Positions 42,601 through 52,524 are shown, counted from the first letter of the stretch. The stretch: 64,000 nucleotides of DNA from Microglena sp. YARC (GCA_022414725.1 CM039462.1:183749386-183813385), one strand, 5' to 3'. Notes: generated by a model not told the origin, from the sequence alone. Numbers and translations: made by a program.

Positions 42601-45030
42601 GGCACCCTTGTGCAGCAGAGGCATCACATAGGCTTCGGGTGTCTTCAACATAGGCACCACAGCATTGTGCAAAGCAGTCCATGCGTCTTGGCCCCGGGCA
42701 TTCACCTTGGCCCCCTTGTTCAGCAGAGCCACAACACACTCTGGATGCTTTTGTTGAGCAGCCACATGCAATGGCGTCAGACCGTCTTCACGCACAGCGT
42801 TCACGTTGGCTCCATGCTGCAGGAGAGCTATGCCGCACAGTGCACACCCCATGTACGCCGCCACATGCAATGGAGTAAGTCCTCCCTTGCACTTCACCTC
42901 TGTCTTGGCACTGTTGTCGAGCAGAGCTGTCATGCTACTTGCGCATTTCAGGGCCGCTGCATGATGCAGAGGGGTGGATCCATCTTCTGCCTTAGCAGAC
43001 ACTTTGGCCCCATGGGACAGGAGGGCAAGCACACAGTCACGATCAGCAGCATGGTGCAGTGCTGTGCGTAGTCCATTGTCTGTAGCACCCACTAAGCCCC
43101 CTTTATTCAGGACAGCCAGCACACAATCTAAGCTTCCTGCGCTTGCAGCGTACAACAGGGGAGACATTCCATCGGGGCAGCGGGCATCAACGGCCATTCC
43201 ATCATGCTCCAGAATGAACCTCACACACTCCGCATGCCCCCTGCTTGCAGCACAGTGCAAGGGAGTCAATCCCTCTGAGCAACGCACATTCACACCCGCT
43301 CCCACGGAAAGGAGTAGCTCAGAACATCCGGCATGTCCATGGCTAGCTGCCTCATGTAAGGCTGTCATGCCACTTGGGCCCAATTCATTCACATCCGCCC
43401 CACTACTGAGGCGAAGGGCCAAACAGCTCAGATGCCCCTCGGCTGCAGCCTGATGCAGGGGGGTAGATCCAGCTTCATCCACAGCACTCAATGGTGCCCC
43501 CTTATCCAGGAGGGCCGACAAACAGTTGGTCTCTCCTCTGCTTGCAGCCACGTGCAATGGGGTCCAGCCACAGCAACCCTGAGCATCCATCTTGACCCCC
43601 AGGTCTAAGAGATTAGTACAACACAGCACAGATCCCCGGCTCACAGCCAGATGCAGAGGGGTCCACCCACAATTGGTCTGAATGTCCAACTGGGCACCCT
43701 GACTCAGGAGGGCAGCGTAGCAATGGACGCGTCCACGGTCAACAGCCTCATGCAATGCTGTGTGTCCATCCATAGACTGAGTGTCCACCTGAGCACCATG
43801 GTCAAGGAAAGCCAACACACAGGTCATGTGAACCTGCCTGGCTGCATGGTGCAGGGGCGTTCTCCCAAACGCATCCTGTGCCTCTGCTGTCGCCCCCTTG
43901 GACAACAGGCCAGTCACGTGAGCAGCCTGCCCACCTGTGGCGGCCAGGTGCAGAGGAGTCATGCCCATGATGTCTTTTGCGTTCACTGACACACTGCTGC
44001 TGCAGGACAGAAGCGCTGAAAATAAACTGTCAGAGGGCTTCAAGCGAGACAGAAAGGATGCACTGTCAAAGCGGGGGCTCAGCCCATCAGGCCCTGCTGC
44101 CTCAAACAACACAACACCCCGATTGAGAGAGGCCTGGAGATGGTGCACAGGCACCCCCCAAGATGCGAAGTGCAGCAGCGTCCAACCGACACAAATGGGC
44201 TTGGTAGCCACTGCCTCGGGTTCAGCTCCTGCGTGACTCACCAGAGCGTTAGGGGGGAAGTGAGCACCGGCATCGAGGAGGAGGAGGGCGCACTCTACGT
44301 CACCTCTTTCCGTAGCTGACACCAGAGGGCTGTCCCCCACTGCATCCACCTCATCTGACTTGGCTCCTGCTTCTAGGAGGGCAGCCACACAGCGATGCTG
44401 ACCTGACACCACAGCTTCATGCAAGGCTGATCTCCTAGCCCATGCTGCCTTCAAGTTCACCATGGTGGCTGGGGCAGAAGGCCCAAGCACGTGAGCAACA
44501 TGCTCAAGGATAGCATTCAAGCATTTCAAGTGGCCCCCCTTAGCTGCAGCGTGAAGGGCTCTATGGCGGTCTGAACATGACCATGGCTCCTCCCTCCCTC
44601 TCCTTAACAGTGATTCCACACCTTCTTAGTCTCCTGCCTCACAAGCTTGGCACAGGCTGTCAGGATGCAGGGGCCACTTGCACTCTTCCTCTGCCTTAGA
44701 CTGTCCGCAAGAGGTGGGTGAGGGGGAGCGCTCGTCGGAGGTGATGAGCAAGACAGGGGGGGCAGTGCTTAGGCATACCTCAGACACAAATGAGGCCAGC
44801 TGGGCCAGCACTTCAAGCACCTCTTTGAACTGGCTGTTCTGTTTTAGAGGGACGTTGGGGTCCAGTGGAATGCGGCACAGCGGGCAGGAAGGATCGCGGC
44901 TGTTGACAAAGATGGTGAAGCATTCCAAGCATCCATCGTGATCACAGGGTAGTGTCGTAGGGCCCCCACAGTGGCCCAAGTCTTCAAGGCAGTAGGGGCA
45001 GGAAGGGCAGCTGAAGGAGGGGTCCTCCAT
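39685..45030 (-). CDS. RING-finger / ankyrin-repeat protein, one frame with two in-frame stops
   Basis: Read from the ATG at 45030, a single intronless frame runs to 39685 (~1780 codons), broken only by TAA (44628-44626) and TGA (40110-40108). Residues ~8-50 form a RING-HC finger: CPYC, CDHDGCLEC, CPLC. After the first stop the frame continues with about 45 ankyrin repeats (TPLHLAA, GH.ECVKALL.SGA), plus four more repeats after the second stop. RING-ANK proteins of plants are usually E3 ubiquitin ligases whose ankyrins hold the target (established; applied here by inference). The first stop lies exactly between RING and repeat 1 (AGD, stop, EGVESLLRRG); the second replaces the Gly of DSGAMVEA. 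Repeats around 40860-41340 are nearly identical 99-bp units, showing recent expansion. It is either a young pseudogene, two proteins (RING alone, ANK alone), or a readthrough gene. Confidence 0.8.
40110..44625 (-). other. Ankyrin-repeat array
   Basis: A continuous run of 33-residue (99-bp) ankyrin units. Units in the N-terminal two thirds are diverged and well folded in sequence; the C-terminal third (about 40860-41700) is homogenised, with repeats such as SGAIVEAEDK.G.TPLHWAA. Long open frames on the opposite strand here, up to 213 codons, are shadows of the repeat. Confidence 0.9.
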
Positions 45031-45032
45031 CA

Positions 45033-45250
45033 CAGGATCTGAGTCAGTTGGGTCTGTGGCATGAGACAGGGCAGGTACAGGTCATTGGCATCGAGGTACA
45101 GGATCAGAGTCAGTCAGGTCTGTGGCATGAGACAGGGCAGGTACAGGTCAGTGGCATCGAGGTACAGGATCTGAGTCAGTCAGGTCTGTGGCATGAGACA
45201 GGGCAGGTACAGGTCAGTGGCATGGAAAGGTACAGGTCAGTGGCATGGAA
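45033..45250. repeat. ~66-bp tandem repeat in the RING-ANK 5' flank
   Basis: Three and a half units of GGATCTGAGTCAGTCAGGTC, then TGTGGCATGAGACAGGGCAG and GTACAGGTCAGTGGCATC. It starts 3 bp upstream of the start codon, so the 5' UTR and promoter probably consist of repeat units carrying GAGTCAGTCAG words. Confidence 0.85.
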
Positions 45251-45463
45251 AAGAACTCGATTGTAGTTAAACGTATAAACATAGTGGAACCAGGGTACTT
45301 CCATTGATCAAATTGGCCAGCACTTAAGCGCACTTGAAAACAAAAAAACTGCGCTTTGTAGTGCAATAAGCGCAACAATTGCTTGCTGCACCCACAGGGG
45401 GTTGAAAAAAACAGCGCGAAACGCGCAGTGTGGCTCAAAAAGGCAGCGCACCAGCGCGCAGAA

Positions 45464-45737
45464 GTACCCTGAGTGCAACAAAGAGCAGTGCTTGGAAGTA
45501 CCCTGAGTGCAACAAAGAGCAGTGCTTGGAAGTACCCTGAGTGCAACAAAGAGCAATGCTTGGAAGTACCCTGAGTGCAACAAAGAGCAGTGCTTGGAAG
45601 TACCCTGAGTGCAACAAAGAGCAGTGCTTGGAAGTACCCTGAGTGCAACAAAGAGCAGTGCTTGGAAGTAGCCTGAGTGCAACAAAGAGCAGTGCTTGTA
45701 AGTACCCTGAGTGGAACAAAGAGCAGTGCTTGCATAC
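45464..45737. repeat. 34-bp minisatellite B
   Basis: Eight units of GAAGTACCCTGAGTGCAACA plus AAGAGCAGTGCTTG, almost identical. Preceded at 45300-45460 by short GCGC-containing hairpin-like sequence. The minus-strand Leu/Cys-rich frames are artefacts of the 34-bp period. Confidence 0.93.
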
Positions 45738-45784
45738 TATCCATATGAATACCCTTTGACCCATTCTCGTCCATCTCATGCTCC

Positions 45785-46765
45785 TGGTCAAAATCACACA
45801 TCTTACATCGTATGCTCCTATTCAAAATCATGCTAAAAATCTCATGCTCCTGTTCAAAATCATGCTCAAAATCTCATGCTCCTGTTCAAAATCACACATC
45901 TCACATGTCATGCTCATGTTCAAAATCATGTTCAAAATCTCATGCTCCTGTTCAAAATCACGCAGCTCATGCTCCTGTTCAAAATCACACATCTCACATC
46001 TCATGCTTCTGTTCAAAATCACACACCTCACATCTCATGCTCCTGTTCAAAATCACACAGCTCACATCTCATGCTCCTGTTCAAAATCGCACACCTCACA
46101 TCTCATGCTCCTGTTCAAAATCACACAGCTCATTCTCCTGTTCAAAATCACACATCTCACATCTCATGCTCCTGTTCAAAATCACACACCTCACATCTCA
46201 TGCTCCTGTTCAAAATCACACATCTCATGCTCCTGTTCAAAATCACACACCTCACATCTCATGCTCCTGTTCAAAATCACACAGCTCATTCTCCTGTTCA
46301 AAATCACACATCTCACATCTCATGCTCCTGTTCAAAATCACACACCTCACATCTCATGCTCCTGTTCAAAATCACACATCTCATGCTCCTGTTCAAAATC
46401 ACACACCTCACATCTCATGCTCCTGTTCAAAATCACACAGCTCATTCTCCTGTTCAAAATCACACATCTCACATCTCATGCTCCTGTTCAAAATCACACA
46501 CCTCACATCTTATGCTCCTGTTCAAAATCACACATCTCACATCTTATGCTTCTGTTCAAAATCACACACCTCACATCTCATGCTCCTGTTCAAAATCACA
46601 CAGCTCATGCTCCTGTTCAAAATCACACATCTCACATCTCATGCTCCTGTTCAAAATCACACACCTCACATCTCATGCTCCTGTTGAAAATCACACATCT
46701 CACATCTCATGCTCCTGTTGAAAATCACACACCTCACATCTCATGCTCCCGTTCAAAATCACATC
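45785..46765. repeat. 34-bp minisatellite C (with 24-bp variants)
   Basis: About 30 units of CTCATGCTCCTGTTCAAAAT plus CACACACCTCACAT, some shortened to ~24 bp by loss of the final part. A higher-order order of long and short units recurs (46090-46200, 46210-46330, 46340-46450). Open frames up to 331 codons are artefacts. Confidence 0.93.
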
Positions 46766-46880
46766 GATCGTAATGATAACGCCTGGTGGGGCGTGGTATT
46801 AAGGGAGCCCTGTCTTACGGCGGTAGGGAACGGGCTGCTACTTCACCTGGACAAAGCTCTCATGGCGGTCATCACATCGC
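46766..46880 (-). mobile_element. tRNA-derived SINE, head-truncated copy
   Basis: Tail and body of the SINE family (GTAATGATAACGCCTGGTGG, GTGGTATTAAGGGAGCCC, GAACGGGCTGCTACTTC), ending before the tRNA-like head. It abuts the end of minisatellite C. Confidence 0.75.
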
Positions 46881-46931
46881 TCACACTCTCCTCATGATTC
46901 AGACTCCTCTTCCCCTAGTTTTTTGTCGTCC

Positions 46932-47143
46932 GCACTGTTCCATACTGTTCCTTTTTGGGGCTACGAGTACCACTTTCTAGGAAGTTCCCTTTCCCCGTTT
47001 TGGTCCAAAAAACAAGCTAGCTAGTGCGTCTAAATTCTGGCATGACAGGTATTCCAAGGCAGCTGAAAGCTTTGGGTTTGACCCAGTGGCTGGCTAATGG
47101 AGCCATTCGGAAGCTGCCATGCATAGCCCAAAAATGAAACAGT
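46932..47143 (+). mobile_element. MITE-A, full copy 5
   Basis: Shares GGGGCTACGAGTACCACTTT-type left arm, TCTAGGAAGTTCCC, GCTAGCTAGTGCGTCT, CTGGCATGACAGG and the GAAGCTGCCATG right arm with copy 3 (8862-9064). Confidence 0.6.
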
Positions 47144-47226
47144 GCCGGTCCACCCTGAGTTCCATCAGAAACCTGTACTCCCCATTCAGTGATGTACAAA
47201 ACAAACTCTGGTGTAAGGAAATAAAT

Positions 47227-47474
47227 AGCGGGGGGTGCATACTAACCTTAGACCCCGGGGGGTGCATACTAACCTTAGACCCCAGGGGGTGCATACTAAC
47301 CTTAGACCCCGGGGGGTGCATACTAACCTTAGACCCCGGGGGGTGCATACTAACCTTAGACCCCGGGGGGTGCATACTGACCTTAGACCCCGGGGGGTGC
47401 ATACTAACCTTAGACCCCGGGGGGTGCATACTAACCTTAGACCCCGGGGGGTGCATACTAACCTTAGACCCCGG
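47227..47474. repeat. 27-bp minisatellite
   Basis: Nine units of GGGGGGTGCATACTAACCTT plus AGACCCC. The period is divisible by three, so five frames stay open (for example GGCILTLDP repeats). Every unit carries TACTAAC followed by CTTAG, a branch-point-like and acceptor-like pair. Confidence 0.93.
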
Positions 47475-47484
47475 CCATTGCTCC

Positions 47485-47690
47485 CCATTCAACGAATGGC
47501 TCGATGGCAGAGCTCCTTGAACGACTTAGGTGCCGGGTTCGAATCCCCACGGGTGCGCTTAAGTGTCCGCGGTCGCCGTCAACCGCCATGGTAGCTTTGT
47601 CCAGGTAAAGTAGCAGCCCGTTCCCTATCGTCGTAAGACGGGGCTCCCTTAATACCACTCCCCACCAGGCGTTATCATTACTGTGCAGCA
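47485..47690 (+). mobile_element. tRNA-derived SINE, best full-length copy
   Basis: The tRNA-like head has an A box TGGCTCGATGG (47497-47507) and a consensus B box GGTTCGAATCC (47536-47546) 28 bp apart, as in Pol III promoters. The body follows with GTCAACCGCCATGGTAGCTT, AGTAGCAGCCCGTTCCC and a tail CAGGCGTTATCATTAC. No acceptor-stem pairing can be formed, so it is a SINE rather than a tRNA gene. Other copies: 12905, 46766, and one split by the Copia element (52230-52276 and 57561-57715). Confidence 0.8.
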
Positions 47691-47852
47691 TGTGAGCAAG
47701 CCCTTTGTGAGAAAACATTGCCCCTCTGCTATCCCGTTGCCATGGTCACACCCCAACACTCACCAACAGCACCCCACTCACACCCCACACATCATTATTT
47801 AGACCCTGTCACATCCATCCCATGTGACTCTTCATAATCTGCTCATATTCAG

Positions 47853-48276
47853 GTCACACGCGATTTTTTCTCCATGGATACTCCATTCACTCTCAGCTCC
47901 ACCCCGAGTGGGCTACACATAACTACCATGAAGTGGGTAACCATCTTACAGAAGGGCTCACTCCAGCAGCTCCTCCGTGTCTTCCCAACCACACAAACCC
48001 GTATACCTCCCCCTACCCCTACCCCCACCCCAACCATCTCCCCCTCTCCACCCGACGCCACTACCCACCCCAACTCCAACCCGCACACACATACCTGCAG
48101 CTTTCGAATGGGTCTTCGATCGCAGTTAATCAGTCAGAAGTGCAAGCTGCTTTTATGGCCTCGAAAGGCCTTTCAAGCAGCCACATCAGTTGCGAAGTCC
48201 CTATACATAGGGCGAAAGCGACAGGTTTCTCTAGGTACGGGCAAAAGCGCGCGGAGGAGTGGGCAATCATGCAAGG
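47853..48276 (+). CDS. Possible two-exon gene fragment, unrecognised
   Basis: A CATATTCAG acceptor is followed by an open segment from 47853 containing SMDTPFTLSSTPSGLHITTM. A second segment begins after CCTGCAG at ~48106 (LSNGSSIAVNQSEVQ) and ends at a good GTAAGA donor near 48277. A pyrimidine- and C-rich stretch lies between them, like an intron. The composition looks coding, but the first donor is ambiguous, no further exons were found, and I do not recognise the protein. Confidence 0.25.
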
Positions 48277-48469
48277 GTAAGAGCGCGTAGCGAGACTCAA
48301 TGGCCATGTCCTATTGATCCCAGCTGATCGCAGTGGACATTTCGACAGTCAGCTAACGCCACGCCACCTTCCGATGGTTTGCCCATGGAGATCTATGCGA
48401 TGGGAACAACAACCCTTGTCGGAAAAACAAATGCGGTCGATAACTCGCAAGTCATCCCATGGGTAGAAG

Positions 48470-48610
48470 GTAGCAGAAGTTCAGAACCTGATTTACCAAA
48501 CTGAGAGAAAAATTGTTCCTCTACATTCTTTAATATGCAATTTACAAGTAAATAGTGCAAAGCTACCTCAGTTTATCCATGAATGAATGGGAACTTGCCT
48601 GGGGAATGCA
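48470..48610 (+). pseudogene. LINE C-terminal remnant, homologous to 58506-58773
   Basis: Shares CAGAAC.TGATTT.CC and the spaced words TTGTTCCTC, ACATTCTT, AAAGCTACCT and GTTTATCCATGAATG with the fragment near 58635. Frames are broken. Confidence 0.4.
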
Positions 48611-48833
48611 CAGTCTCCGAAATAATGCATACAAGTTCTCTGGAAGTACAAATGAAGTACTCTGAAATTCAAAAAATAAGGTACCCTGGTAGCTGCTTGG
48701 GAATACAAAGAATCAAATCAACAAAAAATGTGAGTGATTGTCCAAGTCAGTAAGTCTAGACAGCACAAGCCACCAGATTGGTCTGTTAGTGTCAGTGGTT
48801 GATAAAACTGCTTTGAATTTAATTGGTTATGTA

Positions 48834-49040
48834 TAGGGCTGTCAATATCGTTTGATATATTTTGTTTATATCGTTATCCTAAGATATTATCGTAGGATAA
48901 CGATATCGTACACCTCTTTTGGGGGGAAATCAGGATGAGACCAAGGGGTTATTACAGGAAACACTCCTTACATGTCCATACACAAAAAATCAGGTAAAAT
49001 GATCCATTTGTGAAGAAGATAGCAAAACACGATAAACTAT
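48834..49040 (+). mobile_element. Truncated copy of the hAT-type element
   Basis: Starts TAGGGCTGTCAATAT and follows the left part of the 30952 element (GGGGAAATCAG, GACCAAGGGG, ACAGGAAA, GTCCATACAC). Instead of CGTACG palindromes it has an inverted repeat, ATATCGTTATCCTA versus TAGGATAACGATAT. No right end is visible. Confidence 0.7.
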
Positions 49041-49337
49041 GTACTTATGTAACCTTAGAAGACGGCGAGTAGACTTAAAGGCGAGCCATGTGGATTGTAG
49101 ACAAGTTCAAGTTCAAGTGTCAGAGGTCATAAATCCCCAGGAGTGAGCTCATAACTCAGGAGTGTGGTGTAACCAAGTTAAGTTGGTTAGGAGTGTGGTG
49201 TAACCATGCATACATTTTGAACATTCTTTCAAGGTAGGCCTGGTAGAGGTAAGGTGCACCGTTAAATATTTGTGAAAATATCCTCAATCCCACAGGAGAT
49301 CTCCCCCCCCCACACACACACAACCTATGTATTTTGA

Positions 49338-49402
49338 TACAGTCCAGGGGTAGCCAAATAGGCTAAAGAGACTAGCCCAACCGTGATATCAGGAGGTGCT
49401 AA
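49338..49402 (-). repeat. Dispersed short element C, minus copy 2
   Basis: Contains ACAGTCCAGGGGTAGCCAAA and AGACTAGCCCAACCGTG, then TTTTAGCACCTCCTG-like sequence on the opposite strand. Confidence 0.6.
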
Positions 49403-49518
49403 AACGAAAAAAGCTCAGATGGACTAAACCCCAAAACACCAAACCCAACCCCACTCTGTCCCCGCCTCTCCTATCCCGCTGCACTGCTCATTGGTTACCT
49501 GGCATACCGGTACTGGTC

Positions 49519-49672
49519 AGGGTACTTCAGGAGGACTCCCATCTCTTCTGGCTGAGACGCAACCAATTGTATAGCCTGCGTCCTACGACGCAACGGACCC
49601 TTCCTTCTGGTCAACGGACCCTTCAATATTGTATCCGCGGTGGAGGTCGCAGCGTCCTGAACAACCATGGCC
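49519..49672 (-). mobile_element. Element E copy
   Basis: Plus-strand left end CAGGGTACTTCAGGA and right end TCCTGAACAACCATG are near-inverted repeats. Inside are GAGACGCAACCAATTG, GCGTCCTACGACGCAACGG and a repeated GGACCCTTC. Confidence 0.55.
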
Positions 49673-50050
49673 GGTATGCCTAGGCCCAGGCGTAATGGAT
49701 CTTGAATGTGTTTTAAAATTAACAAATCATTCATTTGAAACCCTTCCGCCAAAGCGTGTATCGGTAACTTTAGCCAATTTATGGTTCGCTCCATATTTGA
49801 TAATGCCGGCAATGTTAGTGCACATAATTATTTTGGGAACTGTTTTTTTACTCCCGCCAAATTCAGTTGCAGCGAATTTATCCGTCGCCTACAACCCGGC
49901 ACAAACCAGCGCCACCGAGGATTTAGATTGAATGGCGTTGCCACTCCTACAAAAGAGTAGGCGCACTTAGGATGGAGATTGATTGTGAAGGCCCGGTAAA
50001 AACCTAATGTAAAGATGGGGACAAGGGGCTGCTGAAAGAGGGGGGGATGG

Positions 50051-51065
50051 ATGCCAGAGATCATCCATCAGGAGGTTCACAAACAGCAGGATGACCCTGG
50101 ACTAGGAGTAGATGACCCTCCAGACACCACTCCATCTCTCCCACAACAGCTAGACAACCTGAACCTACAGCAAGCCAGAGCAGAGATGGAACTCCTAACT
50201 GACCAGATCAGGACCAGCTATGAGGAATATGATGGCCCCATAGATGGGGACGGACCACTCAAGCCATCTGATCTGGACACAGCAACTACCTGGGACCAAT
50301 GGATACTGGTCAACAGGTCACCAGACATTGGACTACCACTGGGAGAAGTCAACCAGAATGTCAACCACATCCACTTCTCCAACAACTCCAGGCTTAGCCT
50401 CACACGATTTGGATGTACCCTACACCACCTGAACAGCAGGCCTGCTCCACCAGCTTTCAACATCAAGCCAAGGCCTCCACTACCCAAACTCATCACAGCC
50501 TTCACCAGCAGGTTCCCCACCCTGCTGACTTCTGAAAAGGAACAGTTCCCACACAGTTCAATGCACAAGGAGCCATCTGATGCCTATAGCCCCATCATCA
50601 AGCACAATAGCAGACTCCAGCAAATGGTACAAGCCTACCCCACTGTTTCTACCACAGCCAGACCCACTCTGCAGTGGGCCATTTGCAATCTGTTCTCCTC
50701 CCGGGACATGCATTATTGTCAGCTGTACTACTATGACACGAGTGCCTTATTGGCATCTGATCAGATGCCAATAAGGCACTCGTGTCATAGTAGTACAGCT
50801 GACACTTCAAGCTGCCATGGTCAATGCACATGCTCACACACTCTCATTCAGACCTAAGATGATCATGGACCCCAGGAGCTGTGCCCATCCTGGAGGAAAA
50901 GTGCTATGTGTCAACCACCTCAGCATAAAGTGGAGCCCCATGGACTTCACCTTTATCAACATCCTTACCCCCCCCAGCCTAGCTCCCAAGTCATTTGACC
51001 AGTTCTTTGCCCAGATCTGCCAGCAACTTGACCTTGATGGTTTACCCAGCAAGCCAGGCACTTAA
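50051..51065 (+). CDS. Unrecognised retroelement-associated frame(s), broken at a palindrome
   Basis: Frame 1 (50051-50857) encodes an acidic Gln-rich start, then a Pro-rich middle (NSRPAPPAFNIKPRPPLPKL); the frame passes through the 88-bp palindrome. Frame 2 (50817-51065, shifted by one) continues with PGGKVLCVNHLSIKW and ends KPGT. Codon-like composition continues across both, suggesting one ancestral frame disrupted by the palindrome. The LTR and polypurine tract downstream in the same orientation suggest it is the 3'-terminal coding part of an LTR element, but no pol motif is present and I do not recognise the family. Confidence 0.35.
50717..50804. repeat. 88-bp perfect uninterrupted palindrome
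   Basis: Two 44-bp arms meet at 50760/50761 without spacer and without mismatch; the centre reads GGCATCTGATCAGATGCC. It can extrude as a cruciform or, in RNA, form a 44-bp hairpin. Just outside the arms the flanks differ. Confidence 0.97.
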
Positions 51066-51424
51066 TTCAGTTACAGACATTGCTCTTCATCTGTTGAAAT
51101 AGACTTGGGCACTCTAGAATTTTTTAGATCACCTGCCTACTGTACTGCCCCATGTACTTCAACAGGCCACACCCCCTTCTAAATTTAGGATTATTCCAGT
51201 CTCTTCATGATGTCTATGCTTTAATTTAGGATCACCCTAATGTAGCTTCCCCAAATTATGGGGGGACTAGTCCAGACATCCTGTCTAAAGACAAATCCTC
51301 TAGTCTCGAATCATGCAACTTCTCGTAACCAAGAATATCTTCACAAGCCTTAACCAAGCCTGGACTTTCCTTAACAAGCTTCCCAGCAGTCTCCCTGCAG
51401 CCTATCTGCAGCCCTTTGCAGTAC

Positions 51425-51645
51425 TTAGTCCAGCCCCATAGCAGCCTCTCTGCTACCTAGCCTGCAGCCTACCTGCAGTTTCCTTGCACCTTCTCAGCAG
51501 CCTCTCTGCTACCTAGCCTGCAGCCTACCTGCAGTTTCCTTGCACCTTCTCAGCAGCCTCTCTGCTACCTAGCCTGCAGCCTACCTGCAGTTTCCTTGCA
51601 CCTTCTCAGCAGCCTCCCTGCTACTTAGCCTGCAGCCTACCTGCA
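51425..51645. repeat. ~68-bp tandem repeat (CTGCAG-rich)
   Basis: Three and a half units of CAGCCTACCTGCAGTTTCCT plus TGCACCTTCTCAGCAGCCTC and TCTGCTACCTAGCCTG, between the broken frames and the LTR. Confidence 0.9.
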
Positions 51646-51824
51646 GTGTTCCTTACCTAGCCAGCTACCCCAGAAGACTGACATTTCTTTGAAGACCCCT
51701 GCTAAAGTGAATTCTCCCTTTCAGCTACTAGAAATTCCCAAAGTCTCCCTAGTTTTTATATTTTAATTTTCTTATGCCCCTCAGTTAATTCCAGGAATTC
51801 TTGAGCTCAAGAATACCTTGAATT

Positions 51825-52061
51825 GGGGGGGGATGTTATTGACTGATTTATATATCAGTCTCTGAGTCGGCATAATGCACACCGGTACCTTTCCCTCCTG
51901 GTACCGCGTTGCCTGCCGCCAGGCCACAGGCTAGCTGTGGCCTGCACGTGACTGCAGTACCCTGCAGTACACATCTCTATTCTATATGATTGCGCCTGTT
52001 GCGCTTAATAGCATCTTCTCCTCTATCGAGCCTTTGCCGTTGTAACAATCTTACATTCACA
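51825..52061 (+). mobile_element. Polypurine tract and 3' LTR of a plus-strand LTR element
   Basis: GGGGGGGGA (51825-51833) directly precedes TGTTATTGACTG, which begins a ~228-bp LTR-like segment ending ATTCACA at 52061. The start resembles that of the neighbouring Copia LTR (TGTTATAGACTG on its coding strand). No matching 5' LTR is found in the window, so the element is truncated, or its 5' end has been replaced by other DNA. Confidence 0.55.
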
Positions 52062-52229
52062 GGGGTCCCTCTGAAGTACCCTGGTATGCACCCGTTGGAA
52101 AGGCGGGTCATGCCAGATTTCCAGACCGCTTGCCAATCATGACTTTCACCGCCACCCCTGGCAAACTAGACAGATGAACCTGAGATGAACCTGGACAGGT
52201 GAACCCCTGCCCAGGTCTGTAGATGCAAG

Positions 52230-52276
52230 TAATGATAACGCTAGGTGGGGCGTGGTATCAAGGGAGCCCCGTCTTA
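52230..52276 (-). mobile_element. SINE tail half, separated by the Copia insertion
   Basis: AGTAATGATAACGC, GTGGGGCGTGGTAT and GGGAGCCCCGTCTTA match the tail of the SINE. The body resumes at 57561 with CTTACGACGATAGGG, so the Copia element inserted into a SINE. Confidence 0.85.
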
Positions 52277-52524
52277 TGTAGCTTTCCGGAGCGTTATGTC
52301 GTTAGCACTGACACAGGGAATGGACTAAGGCGATTCAGCTTACATACGAGATGCCATGTCAGGCGACATGGCAGGTATAAGAAAGGGAAGGCGACAGTAC
52401 CTCAGGGTACTGCCGCCGCTATGTGCAGGCCCTATCGGGCAGAGGCACTACAACGGAAGCTTCCAGGCAGGAGGCCTGGAGCACTAAGACACTCTAGCTG
52501 GACCGGGAGAACCAGTCTATAACA
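52277..52524 (-). repeat. Copia 3' LTR
   Basis: 248 bp with TG...CA ends, bordered by the polypurine tract on one side (52525-52532) and TCTTA on the other. The 99-codon open frame across it is not a gene. Confidence 0.93.

Noticed and set aside
39670..44236. Plus-strand frames of up to 213 codons
   Set aside because: They are shadows of the 99-bp ankyrin repeat units on the minus strand.
45778..46773. CRISPR-like array
   Set aside because: Units are contiguous, have no unique spacers, and lie in a eukaryotic context; it is a 34-bp minisatellite.
47094..47520. Repeat proteins (GGCILTLDP and similar)
   Set aside because: The 27-bp unit keeps five frames open; no start context or conserved fold.
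47497..47560. tRNA gene
   Set aside because: A and B boxes are good, but no acceptor or anticodon stem pairs and the body repeats elsewhere, so it is a SINE head.
49629..49931. Hydrophobic 100-codon frame, possibly organelle-derived
   Set aside because: AT-richer than its surroundings and membrane-like, but it matches no organellar protein I recognise and begins inside element E.
52223..52522. 99-codon frame, repeated at 57271-57558
   Set aside because: It lies in the Copia LTRs and reads across a SINE; identical open frames come from LTR duplication.
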